Shown here one piece after another: positions 1 through 6,399 of a stretch of DNA of 64,000 nt. Origin of the DNA: Trujillonella endophytica (GTDB lineage Bacteria > Actinomycetota > Actinomycetes > Mycobacteriales > Geodermatophilaceae); NCBI RefSeq assembly GCF_019799905.1, contig NZ_JABGCI010000001.1, positions 124,001 through 188,000 on the forward strand. The letters are read 5' to 3'. The notes under the pieces are model-generated. The model worked only from the letters and a program-made list of their open reading frames with translations. It was not told where the DNA came from and did no database searches. Position numbers and translations under genes: made by a program. Every line of letters begins with the position of its first letter. The stretch's first letter is position 1.

Positions 1-372
1 CACCGGTGGGTCGGCGACGGGGAGCCGCCCGCCGAGCAGCCGCGGATCACGCTCGCGGGCCGGCCCACCACGCGCATCGTGCGTGGCGAGGGCGGCAACG
101 CCTGGGGCGGCATCCGGCTGCCGGAGCTGGCCGTGCCGGTGGCGGAGCACCGCGGCCGGAAGGGGGGCACCGGGAGCGCCCCGGTCCTCGGCGGCCGGCG
201 GGCGTACCCGGACGCGCTCGTCACCCAGCTCTACCGCTCGCGCGCGGAGTACGTGGCGCGGTGGGAGCAGGCGGTGGCCGAGCTGGTGGCCGCGGGCGTC
301 GTCCTCCCGGAGGACGCCCCGGCGATGGACGCCCGGGGCGCCGAGGTGGCGGCGGCCCTCCCCCTGCCCTGA
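1..372 (+). CDS. Alpha/beta hydrolase domain protein (PF20091-like), C-terminal fragment
   Basis: The reading frame is open from base 1 and ends in TGA at 370-372, so only the last 123 residues are in the window. The stretch GGNAWGGIRLPELAVPVAEH resembles the C-terminal region of the large secreted or cytoplasmic 'alpha/beta hydrolase domain' family (Abhydrolase_10), where a conserved G(N)xxGGIRLPxxxVPxA segment lies near the end. The catalytic triad lies outside the window and cannot be judged. No substrate is known for most members. The next gene starts 100 bp downstream with its own promoter-like box, so the two are probably not cotranscribed. The family call rests on one motif and is moderately secure. 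Confidence 0.6.
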   Translation, partial: HRWVGDGEPPAEQPRITLAGRPTTRIVRGEGGNAWGGIRLPELAVPVAEHRGRKGGTGSAPVLGGRRAYPDALVTQLYRSRAEYVARWEQAVAELVAAGVVLPEDAPAMDARGAEVAAALPLP

Positions 373-459
373 GTCGTACGGGGCGGGACCGCGGATCGGG
401 CGGGAGAGCCGGGGGTCTCCGCGGACGACTGCGTGTGCCGACTCGATCGCCGACGTGCG

Positions 460-465
460 TACCGT
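460..465 (+). promoter_or_regulatory. -10 box (TACCGT) of a probable leaderless transcript
   Basis: TACCGT fits the actinobacterial TANNNT -10 hexamer and ends 7 nt before the ATG at 473. This places transcription start at the start codon itself. No Shine-Dalgarno sequence is seen. Confidence 0.45.
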
Positions 466-472
466 GCTTCGC

Positions 473-799
473 ATGACCGCACCGACATCGGGTGGGTGGA
501 CCTTCCTGTCCAACCACGGTCACGTCCTGGTCGGGCTGGCCGCCGACCCTGACGCGCGCATGCGCGACATCGCCGCCCGGGTCGGCATCACCGAACGCGC
601 GGTGCAGGCGATCGTCCGCGACCTGGAGCAGGCAGGGTACGTCGTCCGGCGTCGCATCGGCCGGCGCAACAGCTACACCATCGCCGGTGAGGCCCGCTTC
701 CGGCACTCGCTCGAACAGCACGTCCGCGTCGGCGACTTCCTCGCGCTGGTCAGCGGGGACCCGACCACCGACGCCCCCGGCGCTGCCGGTTCCGGCTGA
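473..799 (+). CDS. Winged helix-turn-helix transcriptional regulator
   Basis: A 108-residue protein. Residues about 15-75 form a MarR/ArsR-like winged helix: the segment DARMRDIAARVGITERAVQA is a typical helix-turn-helix, followed by LEQAGYVVRRRIGRRNSYTI as recognition helix end and beta-wing. There is no obvious effector or metal site, so it is probably a small DNA-binding regulator of local genes. The reading frame extends further upstream, but the ATG at 473 lies 7 nt after a TACCGT box, which supports a leaderless start here. It stands alone between the hydrolase fragment and the TerC gene, and its targets cannot be read from the sequence. Confidence 0.75.
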   Translation: MTAPTSGGWTFLSNHGHVLVGLAADPDARMRDIAARVGITERAVQAIVRDLEQAGYVVRRRIGRRNSYTIAGEARFRHSLEQHVRVGDFLALVSGDPTTDAPGAAGSG

Positions 800-941
800 G
801 GTCGACCCTCCTCGTCCGGCGCGGTGCTCCCGCCCCGGTGGGGCCGGCCGGACGTGACCGGCAGGCGCCATGGCCGCCTGCGGACCTCGTCCCGCGCCAA
901 CAGGTGGTGGTGAATACGCGAATCGTGCTTCACTGTTCTCG

Positions 942-1065
942 CGGAGGGGAGTACCCCTGAACGCCTCGTCGTCACCACGGCGCCTCATCGGCGCCCGGCG
1001 GGGCGGACCGGCTCACCACGGCCGGTCGGGAGAGACCTCCGGTTGACGCACATCGACCGGAGGAG
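942..1065 (+). promoter_or_regulatory. yybP-ykoY-like (Mn2+) riboswitch candidate upstream of terC
   Basis: The leader begins CGGAGGGGAGTA (942-953), containing the GGGGAGTA loop characteristic of yybP-ykoY manganese riboswitches. It continues with a CGTCGTCA segment, also typical, and closes with CCTCCG (1036-1041), which pairs perfectly with CGGAGG (942-947) as a P1 stem. The same 3' strand, extended to CCTCCGGT (1036-1043), is the exact complement of ACCGGAGG (1056-1063), which contains the Shine-Dalgarno of terC. P1 and the anti-SD hairpin are therefore mutually exclusive, suggesting translational control with ligand binding freeing the ribosome site. Class assignment is by motif only and was not tested with a covariance model. 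Confidence 0.65.
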
Positions 1066-1070
1066 TGCTC

Positions 1071-2132
1071 GTGGACGTCCCGTTCTGGCTGTGGCTCGCC
1101 GTGCTCGGCGGCATCGTCGCCATGTTGGCCATCGACCTCGTCGCCCACCGGCGCGCACACGTGATCGGCGTGCGCGAGGCCGCCGGGTGGTCGGCGGTGT
1201 GGGTGGCGATCGGTGTGGCCTTCGGCGGGTGGATCTGGGCGGCGTACGGCGCCGAGCTCGGCCAGCAGTACTTCGCCGGATACCTCATCGAGAAGTCGCT
1301 GGCCGTGGACAACGTCTTCGTGTGGGCGATCATCTTCAGCTACTTCGCGGTGCCCCGGGAGTACCAGCACCGGGTGCTCTTCCTCGGCGTCCTCGGCGCG
1401 CTGGTGTTCCGCGGGCTGTTCATCGCCGGCGGATCGGTGCTCATCGCCAGCTTCGGCTGGGTGCTCTACCTGTTCGCCGCGTTCCTCCTCTTCACCGGCT
1501 ACCGGATGATCCGCCAGCGCGACGAGCACCTGGACCCCGAGCGGTCGAAGGCGCTGCGGCTGTTCCGCCGCTGGGTGCCGATGACCGACGCCTACCACGG
1601 CCAGCGCTTGCTCATCCGTCGCGGCGGCGCGCTCCTGGCCACGCCGCTGCTGGCCGTGCTGGTGCTCGTCGAGGTCACCGACATCATCTTCGCCGTCGAC
1701 TCGATCCCGGCGATCTTCGCCGTCACCGACGAGCCGTTCCTCGTCTTCACCGCCAACGCCTTCGCGATCCTGGGCCTGCGAGCCATGTACTTCCTGCTCG
1801 CCGACCTCATCCACCGCTTCGTCCACCTCAAGACCGGGCTCGCCCTCGTCCTGATCTGGGTCGGCATCAAGATGCTGCTCAAGGTCGACGTCTACTACGT
1901 CCCGACCACGGTCTCCCTCGCCGTCATCGCGACCATCATCGGCGGGTCCGTCTGGCTCAGCCTCCGGGCCACCCGCGGGCAGGACCGCCGCGCCCTGCCC
2001 GCGCCGGCCACGGCTCCCTTCCGCACCGCGACCGACGACGAGCTCGCCACCGTCGAACCGCTGTGGCGGCGCACGGACGCCCGACCCGGGCCCGCCGCCG
2101 GCGAGGCGTCCGACACGGAGGCCCGGCGTTGA
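1071..2132 (+). CDS. TerC family integral membrane protein (putative metal exporter)
   Basis: About 353 residues with roughly nine hydrophobic segments. Family hallmarks are the intramembrane acidic motifs: EKSLAVDNVFVWAIIF (about residues 70-85) and EVTDIIFAVDSIPAIFAVT (about 200-218). TerC/Alx-type proteins of the LysE superfamily are linked to Mn2+ export and tellurite resistance. A Mn2+-riboswitch-like leader immediately upstream fits the metal-export role. An in-frame GTG at 1065 exists, but it overlaps the strong GGAGGAG (1059-1065), so the GTG at 1071, 5 nt after that site, is preferred. The C-terminal 60 residues are polar and probably cytoplasmic. A GC-rich hairpin follows the stop. 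Confidence 0.88.
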   Translation: MDVPFWLWLAVLGGIVAMLAIDLVAHRRAHVIGVREAAGWSAVWVAIGVAFGGWIWAAYGAELGQQYFAGYLIEKSLAVDNVFVWAIIFSYFAVPREYQHRVLFLGVLGALVFRGLFIAGGSVLIASFGWVLYLFAAFLLFTGYRMIRQRDEHLDPERSKALRLFRRWVPMTDAYHGQRLLIRRGGALLATPLLAVLVLVEVTDIIFAVDSIPAIFAVTDEPFLVFTANAFAILGLRAMYFLLADLIHRFVHLKTGLALVLIWVGIKMLLKVDVYYVPTTVSLAVIATIIGGSVWLSLRATRGQDRRALPAPATAPFRTATDDELATVEPLWRRTDARPGPAAGEASDTEARR

Positions 2133-2141
2133 CCGCTGCCG

Positions 2142-2164
2142 TGCCCCGGGTGGACCCCCGGGCA
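2142..2164. terminator. GC-rich hairpin after terC
   Basis: TGCCC and GGGCA arms enclose a second GGG/CCC stem with one mismatch, 10 bases after the terC stop. There is no T-run, as is usual in high-GC genomes. The rest of 2165-2436 shows no gene or other clear signal. Confidence 0.4.
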
Positions 2165-2436
2165 GACAGGGGTCACCGGCGGCTCGGCCGACCGCCCGGG
2201 TCTCGTCCTGCGCGGCAGGGCTGACGTCATCGATCCGCTGAGTCCACAGGCCGGTGTTCTCGATGCCCCGCGGACCCGGTCCACGGCCGGGGCATCAGCC
2301 CGACCTCGGGCCAGTACGTGCTCGACCTCCCCTCTGCCGGATCTGGAACTCCACCGGCCGGCTGGTCGCGCAGCGCCGTCAGTTGCCCCCGCTGATCGGG
2401 CGATGAGATCCGCGGGCGGGCGGGGTCTGCAGCACC

Positions 2437-3312
2437 ATGACCACGATGATCGCCACCCGCACGCTCGACACGCCTGAGGCATCGCTCGCCTACGACGTCC
2501 GCGGTCCGCTGGCGACGGCGGACGGACGGCCGCCGCTGTTCCTCGTCGGGGCACCGATGGACGCCAGCGGCTTCGGCACGCTCGCGGGGCACTTCACCGA
2601 CCGCACAGTGGTCACCTACGACCCGCGCGGCCTGGGTCGCAGCACGCGGACCGACGGGCGGACCACGCACACGCCCCAGCAGCACGCCGACGACGTCCAC
2701 CGCATCATCGAGGCGGTCGGCGGGCCGGTGGAGATGTTCGCCAGCAGCGGGGGAGCGGTCACGGCGCTGGCCCTGGTCGGGGCGCATCCGGACGACGTGA
2801 CGACGCTCGTCGCGCACGAGCCCCCGCTGCTGCACGTCCTCCCGGACGCCGACCGCGCGATCGCCGCCACTCGCGCGGTGCAGGCGGTCTACGAGGCCAA
2901 GGGCTGGGGGCACGGCATGGCGGCCTTCATCGCGCTCACCTCGTGGCAGGGCGAGTTCACCGACGACTTCTCGGCCACCGCCGCCGCGGACCCGGCGGCC
3001 TACGGCCTCCCTGTCGAGGACGACGGTTCGCGCGGCGACCCTCTGCTGTCGCACGACTCCGACGCGATCACCGCCTTCCTGCCCGACGTGCCGGCGCTGA
3101 TGGCGGCACCGAGCCGGATCGTCGTCGCTGCCGGCATCGAGTCGAAGGACGCCCTCACCTGGCGGACCGCGGTCGCGACCGCTCAGGCGCTGGGCCAGGA
3201 GATCACCGTCTTCCCGAGCAACCACGGTGGGTTCCTCGGCGGCGAGTTCGGCCAGCACGGCCAGCCGGAGGCGTTCGCCGCACGGCTGCGCGAGGTCCTC
3301 GACGCGCGCTGA
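2437..3312 (+). CDS. Alpha/beta fold hydrolase
   Basis: 291 residues with the alpha/beta-hydrolase plan. There is an early LFLVGAPMD strand-loop, a TYDPRGLGRS segment (about 60-69), and a nucleophile elbow FASSGGA with Ser104 in the modified setting A-S-S-G-G (first Gly of GxSxG replaced by Ala). The catalytic His is likely in SNHGGFLG near residue 264. The acid is not certain. Homologous proteins are esterases or epoxide-hydrolase-like enzymes, but the substrate here is unknown. A second ATG lies three codons downstream and no strong Shine-Dalgarno distinguishes them. It is the last chromosomal gene before the left end of the integrative element. Confidence 0.8.
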   Translation: MTTMIATRTLDTPEASLAYDVRGPLATADGRPPLFLVGAPMDASGFGTLAGHFTDRTVVTYDPRGLGRSTRTDGRTTHTPQQHADDVHRIIEAVGGPVEMFASSGGAVTALALVGAHPDDVTTLVAHEPPLLHVLPDADRAIAATRAVQAVYEAKGWGHGMAAFIALTSWQGEFTDDFSATAAADPAAYGLPVEDDGSRGDPLLSHDSDAITAFLPDVPALMAAPSRIVVAAGIESKDALTWRTAVATAQALGQEITVFPSNHGGFLGGEFGQHGQPEAFAARLREVLDAR

Positions 3313-3432
3313 GACGTCCGCTCAGCGCTCCGACAGCTCGACGGGGCCGGTCAGGGAGCACTGCACGGGTGCGGCCGACCTCCGCGACGATCCTCTCGGC
3401 CGCAGGCCCGGTCAGTGCGAGAGCGCAGATCG

Positions 3433-3492
3433 ACCATGGTGGAGAAGGAGTGGAGACGAGGGGAATCGAACCCCTAACCCCCGCCTTGCAAA
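3433..3492. repeat. attL: 60-bp copy of the tRNA-Ala 3' half
   Basis: It is identical base for base to 7547-7606. Positions 3451-3492 correspond to tRNA-Ala from the anticodon loop to the discriminator base. Identity stops exactly in the anticodon loop, so this is not a functional tRNA gene. The surrounding 3313-3718 otherwise holds only the arm repeats and no gene I can support. Confidence 0.92.
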
Positions 3493-3600
3493 CTCGACTT
3501 CGGAGTGGTTTGGCGCGGTGGGCTGTGACTGAAAACGGCCCCTGAGCTGGAACGATGCAGTTGACTGGCATCGGACACTTCGTGCCACATTCGACTGTTC

Positions 3601-3630
3601 TGCGGACTGTCTGCGGACTCTGTGCGGACT
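3601..3630 (+). repeat. Three direct TGCGGACT repeats, 11-bp period (putative integrase arm sites)
   Basis: TGCGGACT occurs at 3601, 3612 and 3623, i.e. exactly one helical turn apart, about 109 bp inside attL. The same octamer recurs at the other end of the element (7463-7491). Paired clusters on both sides of the core are what the arm-type binding sites of a tyrosine integrase look like in attP. Confidence 0.6.
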
Positions 3631-3718
3631 GAGGTCCGCCCAGAGCTCACTCCCACAGGCACTCCACATCTGCCAACCCCATCAAGGGATCTGTGGCTGT
3701 CCTTGAAGCCGGCCCACT

Positions 3719-3841
3719 GCACGCGTGCGAGGCGTCTACCAGCGCGGCGTCCACCTCGCCGATCTGGACCTTGGTCAGCGCGGCGCGCACGTCCTCCTCG
3801 ACCGTGTCGGGTTGGGCGGTGATCCCGGCGGCGGTGAAGAC
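3719..3841 (-). pseudogene. Fragment of a molybdate-binding protein gene (modA-like)
   Basis: On the minus strand the translation contains AAGITAQPDTVEEDVRAALT followed by KVQIGEVDAALV. This matches the conserved ModA region in which an EEDVxAxLxKVxxGEADAGLVY motif precedes the last strand of the periplasmic-binding fold. Only about 41 residues are recognisable, out of about 250 in a full ModA. Neither the signal peptide nor the ligand-binding serines are present, and the flanking frame is meaningless. The typical VY is replaced by VD. It is a relic of a molybdate ABC transporter gene lying just inside attL. Confidence 0.55.
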
Positions 3842-4119
3842 CCAAGATCCGTGGACGGATGACCGGCTGTGGGGAGGACGCCTGTTCGTCCTCCAGTACT
3901 TCTCCAGTCCCGCGCCTTGGGCAACCGATCTCGACGCTGTCAGCCGGGTAGGGGCTCGCACGCCGATGACATACGGCCGAGAGCTGCCGCAGGCCTAAGT
4001 CCTTCGGCGGCAGTGAGGCGCCGCTCGAGCCCGTTGCGGGAGTCCCGCGCAGGGCTCGACCCCTTACGGAGTCCGGCACCGCCCTTGGCCGATCGCTACC
4101 GGCCCGCGAGGATGCATTC

Positions 4120-4293
4120 ATGTTTGCGTTGCCGGCTGCCTTCGGCCACCTACCGGGGTTGCGTCGCTGCGGCTGTTGCGGCGGGGTCTATCCCCGCCGT
4201 CAGGTGACGGCGCTCGCTGCAACTCCCGGCGTGGTCTTGTGTCGTGATTGCGCTCGCTCTGCGGTTCGGGGCGCCGGAGGCGGGCGGCGCTGA
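4120..4293 (+). CDS. Small Cys-rich (putative zinc-ribbon) protein
   Basis: A 57-residue reading frame beginning with ATG after GAGG (4108-4111). It contains RCGCCGG (Cys17, 19, 20) and, 25 residues later, LCRDCA. Two Cys pairs at this spacing suggest a single zinc knuckle or ribbon. No family is recognised. It ends one base before the stop codon of the convergent Cys-rich gene at 4295, so the two small genes meet tail to tail. Short length makes the call uncertain; support comes from the Cys pattern and a plausible ribosome site. Confidence 0.45.
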   Translation: MFALPAAFGHLPGLRRCGCCGGVYPRRQVTALAATPGVVLCRDCARSAVRGAGGGRR

Positions 4294-4294
4294 C

Positions 4295-4594
4295 TCACGG
4301 CAGGCGCGCACCCAGCCATCGGAGCACCGGGCCGACTCCCGGCTTCTCGTGCCAGCGCTGGGCGATGACGAGCCGCCGGACAGCGCGCAGCCCGTCCCGC
4401 GCTCGGGACGCCGCTGACGGATGCCGCGCGTCCTCGACCGCACGAGCCCGCTGATGCAGGACATGTGCGCACTCCAGACACACTGCGACCTCGGGGTGGT
4501 TCCCGAGGTGCACGACGTCCTCGGCCGGCTGGAGTTCCGCGCAGCACCAGCAGCGCACGCCGCCGTCCCAGTCACCCGTCTCCTGTGCGTGCAC
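4295..4594 (-). CDS. Hypothetical protein with two CxxC motifs
   Basis: The core VRCWCCAELQPAEDVVHLGN, then HPEVAVCLECAHVLHQ, gives a CWCC and a CLEC pair about 20 residues apart, as in small treble-clef or ribbon proteins. A basic C-terminal half ending PVLRWLGARLP follows. Similar short proteins with the CWCC...HLGNHPEV...CxxC layout recur in actinobacteria without assigned function. The GTG at 4594 is preferred because a GGAGAAGGTGG stretch precedes it. A GTG at 4558, directly before CWCC, is the alternative, and the frame also extends upstream to 4717. It faces the small Cys-rich gene on the plus strand. Confidence 0.6.
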   Translation of the reverse strand: MHAQETGDWDGGVRCWCCAELQPAEDVVHLGNHPEVAVCLECAHVLHQRARAVEDARHPSAASRARDGLRAVRRLVIAQRWHEKPGVGPVLRWLGARLP

Positions 4595-4694
4595 CGGCCC
4601 ACCACCTTCTCCGGTCTCGAGCGGCGAGTATGGCTGCCCGCGCCGGTCGCCGGGTCCGACGAGCGCGCCTGCCGCCGCCTGCGTCAGAGCGGCG

Positions 4695-5009
4695 CTACCG
4701 CTGACGAGCGGCGGCAAGTGCGGCGGCCAGTGTGGCTACCGACGGGAGGCCCACGACCCCGTTCGCGGTGCGGTAGACCCGGCAGGACAACCCGACCGGC
4801 GCGGACGGGTCGGCGAAGGGGTCCTCCCCGTTGATCAGCACGGTCGGCGAGCCGCGGAAGGACACCTCCTCGGCTTCGGCCGGGCTGTCCACCCGACGCA
4901 GGGTGACCGTGATCTCCGGCGCGCCGACCTCGTGCAGCGCCTGCTGGAGTCGCGTGTGAGCCTCGCGCCAGTTCGTGCAGCCCTTGAAGAACAGCAGGGT
5001 CACGTCCAC
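4695..5009 (-). CDS. Thioredoxin-fold protein, DUF-type
   Basis: 104 residues. The N-terminal strand and loop DVTLLFFKGCTNWREA has a single Cys in a GC-x-NW motif typical of small thioredoxin-like proteins found next to redox or mercury genes. The later FRGSPTVLINGEDPF contains the cis-proline position (SPT) of thioredoxin folds, and SCRVYRTANG follows. Only one Cys is at the usual active-site position, so a classical dithiol mechanism is unlikely. The start is GTG at 5009. It lies 52 bp after the end of the disrupted ankyrin gene in the same direction. Its role in the element is unknown. Confidence 0.7.
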   Translation of the reverse strand: MDVTLLFFKGCTNWREAHTRLQQALHEVGAPEITVTLRRVDSPAEAEEVSFRGSPTVLINGEDPFADPSAPVGLSCRVYRTANGVVGLPSVATLAAALAAARQR

Positions 5010-5061
5010 GTCCGCGATCGTCCTCCCCGGGCCAAGCAGGTACGGCGCGGTCGGACAACCG

Positions 5062-5788
5062 TCACTCGCCGTGGGCGGCGGCTCCCCGTTCGCTCAACCA
5101 GGTCACCAAGGAATCTCGGCGCGTGTCGGGGTCACCGGCGATGTCGCGCGGCGTGCGGTCGGTGTAGCCAGGGACCGCGTTCAGATCGGCACCGCGGGAC
5201 AGCGGCTCGGCGCTGGCCGCCGTGACAGGCCTGCCAGAACGCCTCGTCGAGCTGGTCCTGCGTGGCCACCGGCGGACCGTCCACCAGCTCCTCGACCCGA
5301 CCGAGCAGTCCTAGAGCGGCGGCGTGCCACAGCTTGTCGACCCGTGCGCCACGGGCGACGAGCAGCCTCGCCGTGTGCCAGCATCCGTATCCGACGGCGT
5401 CATCGAGCGGTGTACCCCCGGCGATGGACGCCCCGAGGGCTTCCAGGTCGGCGCCGCCGTCGATCAGTGCCTCGGCGACGTCCGCATCGTCGCTGCTGGC
5501 CGCCCAGTGCAGCGGAGTCTCCGCATGCCCGGCGCCCGACACCGCTTCGTTCGGGTCGGCGCCGGCTGCCAACAGCAGACGCACCACCGCCGCCCCGTTC
5601 GGGAAGTACCCCGGCCAGTCGCAGGCCACGTGTAGCGGCGAGCGCGCGCAGCCGTCCAGACCGGCGATCCGCACCGAAGCGAGTCCCGGCCTGTCGGCGA
5701 GCAGCCGCTGCAGCGTGGACACGTCCCCGTCCCGCACAGCATCGACGAGCTCGGCGGCCACGGGGTCGTCTCCAGGCAGCGGGTCCAT
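5062..5788 (-). pseudogene. Ankyrin-repeat protein gene with a frameshift
   Basis: From ATG 5788 the frame encodes about five ankyrin units (LVDAVRDGDVSTLQRLLADR, SPLHVACDW, VVRLLLAAGADPNE, ETPLHWAASSDDADVAEALI, GTPLDDAVGYG) up to FWQACHGGQRRAA. The normal continuation is then found only in the next frame: LSRGADLNAVPGYTDRTPRD, then IAGDPDTRRDSLVTWLSERG and a TGA at 5062-5064. The break lies near 5190-5195. As read, the first frame goes on through unrelated residues to a stop at 5132. A small deletion or a sequencing error would explain it. The intact protein would have been about 240 residues with a protein-binding role. Confidence 0.75.
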
Positions 5789-6396
5789 GGGCGGCCTCCG
5801 TCTGGCTCGCGTGTCGACCTTCGTCCCGCTGGGGGCGGGTCGGAGCCACAGTCCGCCGTCGAGCCGCCTTCCGCAGTGGAACTGGGCGTGCGGTCGGACC
5901 TGCCTGGCTCCGGAGACTGCAACCACCGAAGCCACCCCCGTGGACATCGCAGCTGGGGACCTCCGGCCGTGCTTCCTCTCAGGCACTGCAGAAGCAACAA
6001 GATCATGAGCTGCACACCTCTTGCACCGGCGGACCTGCGCACTTGCAGGCGCCTGGCCATGCGGCGGTACAGCGGTGGCGACAACTCGTTGTGACGAGTG
6101 CCGCGAACGTGGGGTCGTCGCCAGCGGACTGACGCCATCGCCAGGTGGATCGGCGCGACGAGCAGCGCCGGTGGCCCTCGTCCCCGCCGTGGGTTCGAGG
6201 ACCGGATCCCGACCGGCCGTCCACAGCGTTGTTTCCATCCACAGATGACGGCGGGTTGCGCCCGCAAAGCGCTGTCCGTGGTACGCCGCTCCTGACGGGC
6301 AGCCCCAGCCCAGGTCACCGGTCGCCGGCACCGACGGACCTCCACCGGGGACAGCGATCGGGTCAGCTGCGCCGTCGAAGACGAAGGAGATGGTTG
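5789..6396. other. Non-coding or unrecognised 608-bp stretch upstream of int
   Basis: No reading frame here has a recognisable domain or convincing ribosome site on either strand. It separates the divergent ankyrin and integrase genes and presumably contains both promoters. Two TCCACAG motifs (near 6222 and 6238) are noted without a call. No excisionase-like helix-turn-helix is visible. Confidence 0.4.
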
Positions 6397-6399
6397 GTG

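Noticed and set aside
3451..3492. A second tRNA-Ala gene
   Set aside because: Only the 3' half from the anticodon loop is present; the other half of the cloverleaf is missing. It is the att remnant.
5876..6094. A 72-residue plus-strand frame between the ankyrin gene and int
   Set aside because: It has no domain, no ribosome site and no conserved features. It is left as unassigned sequence.
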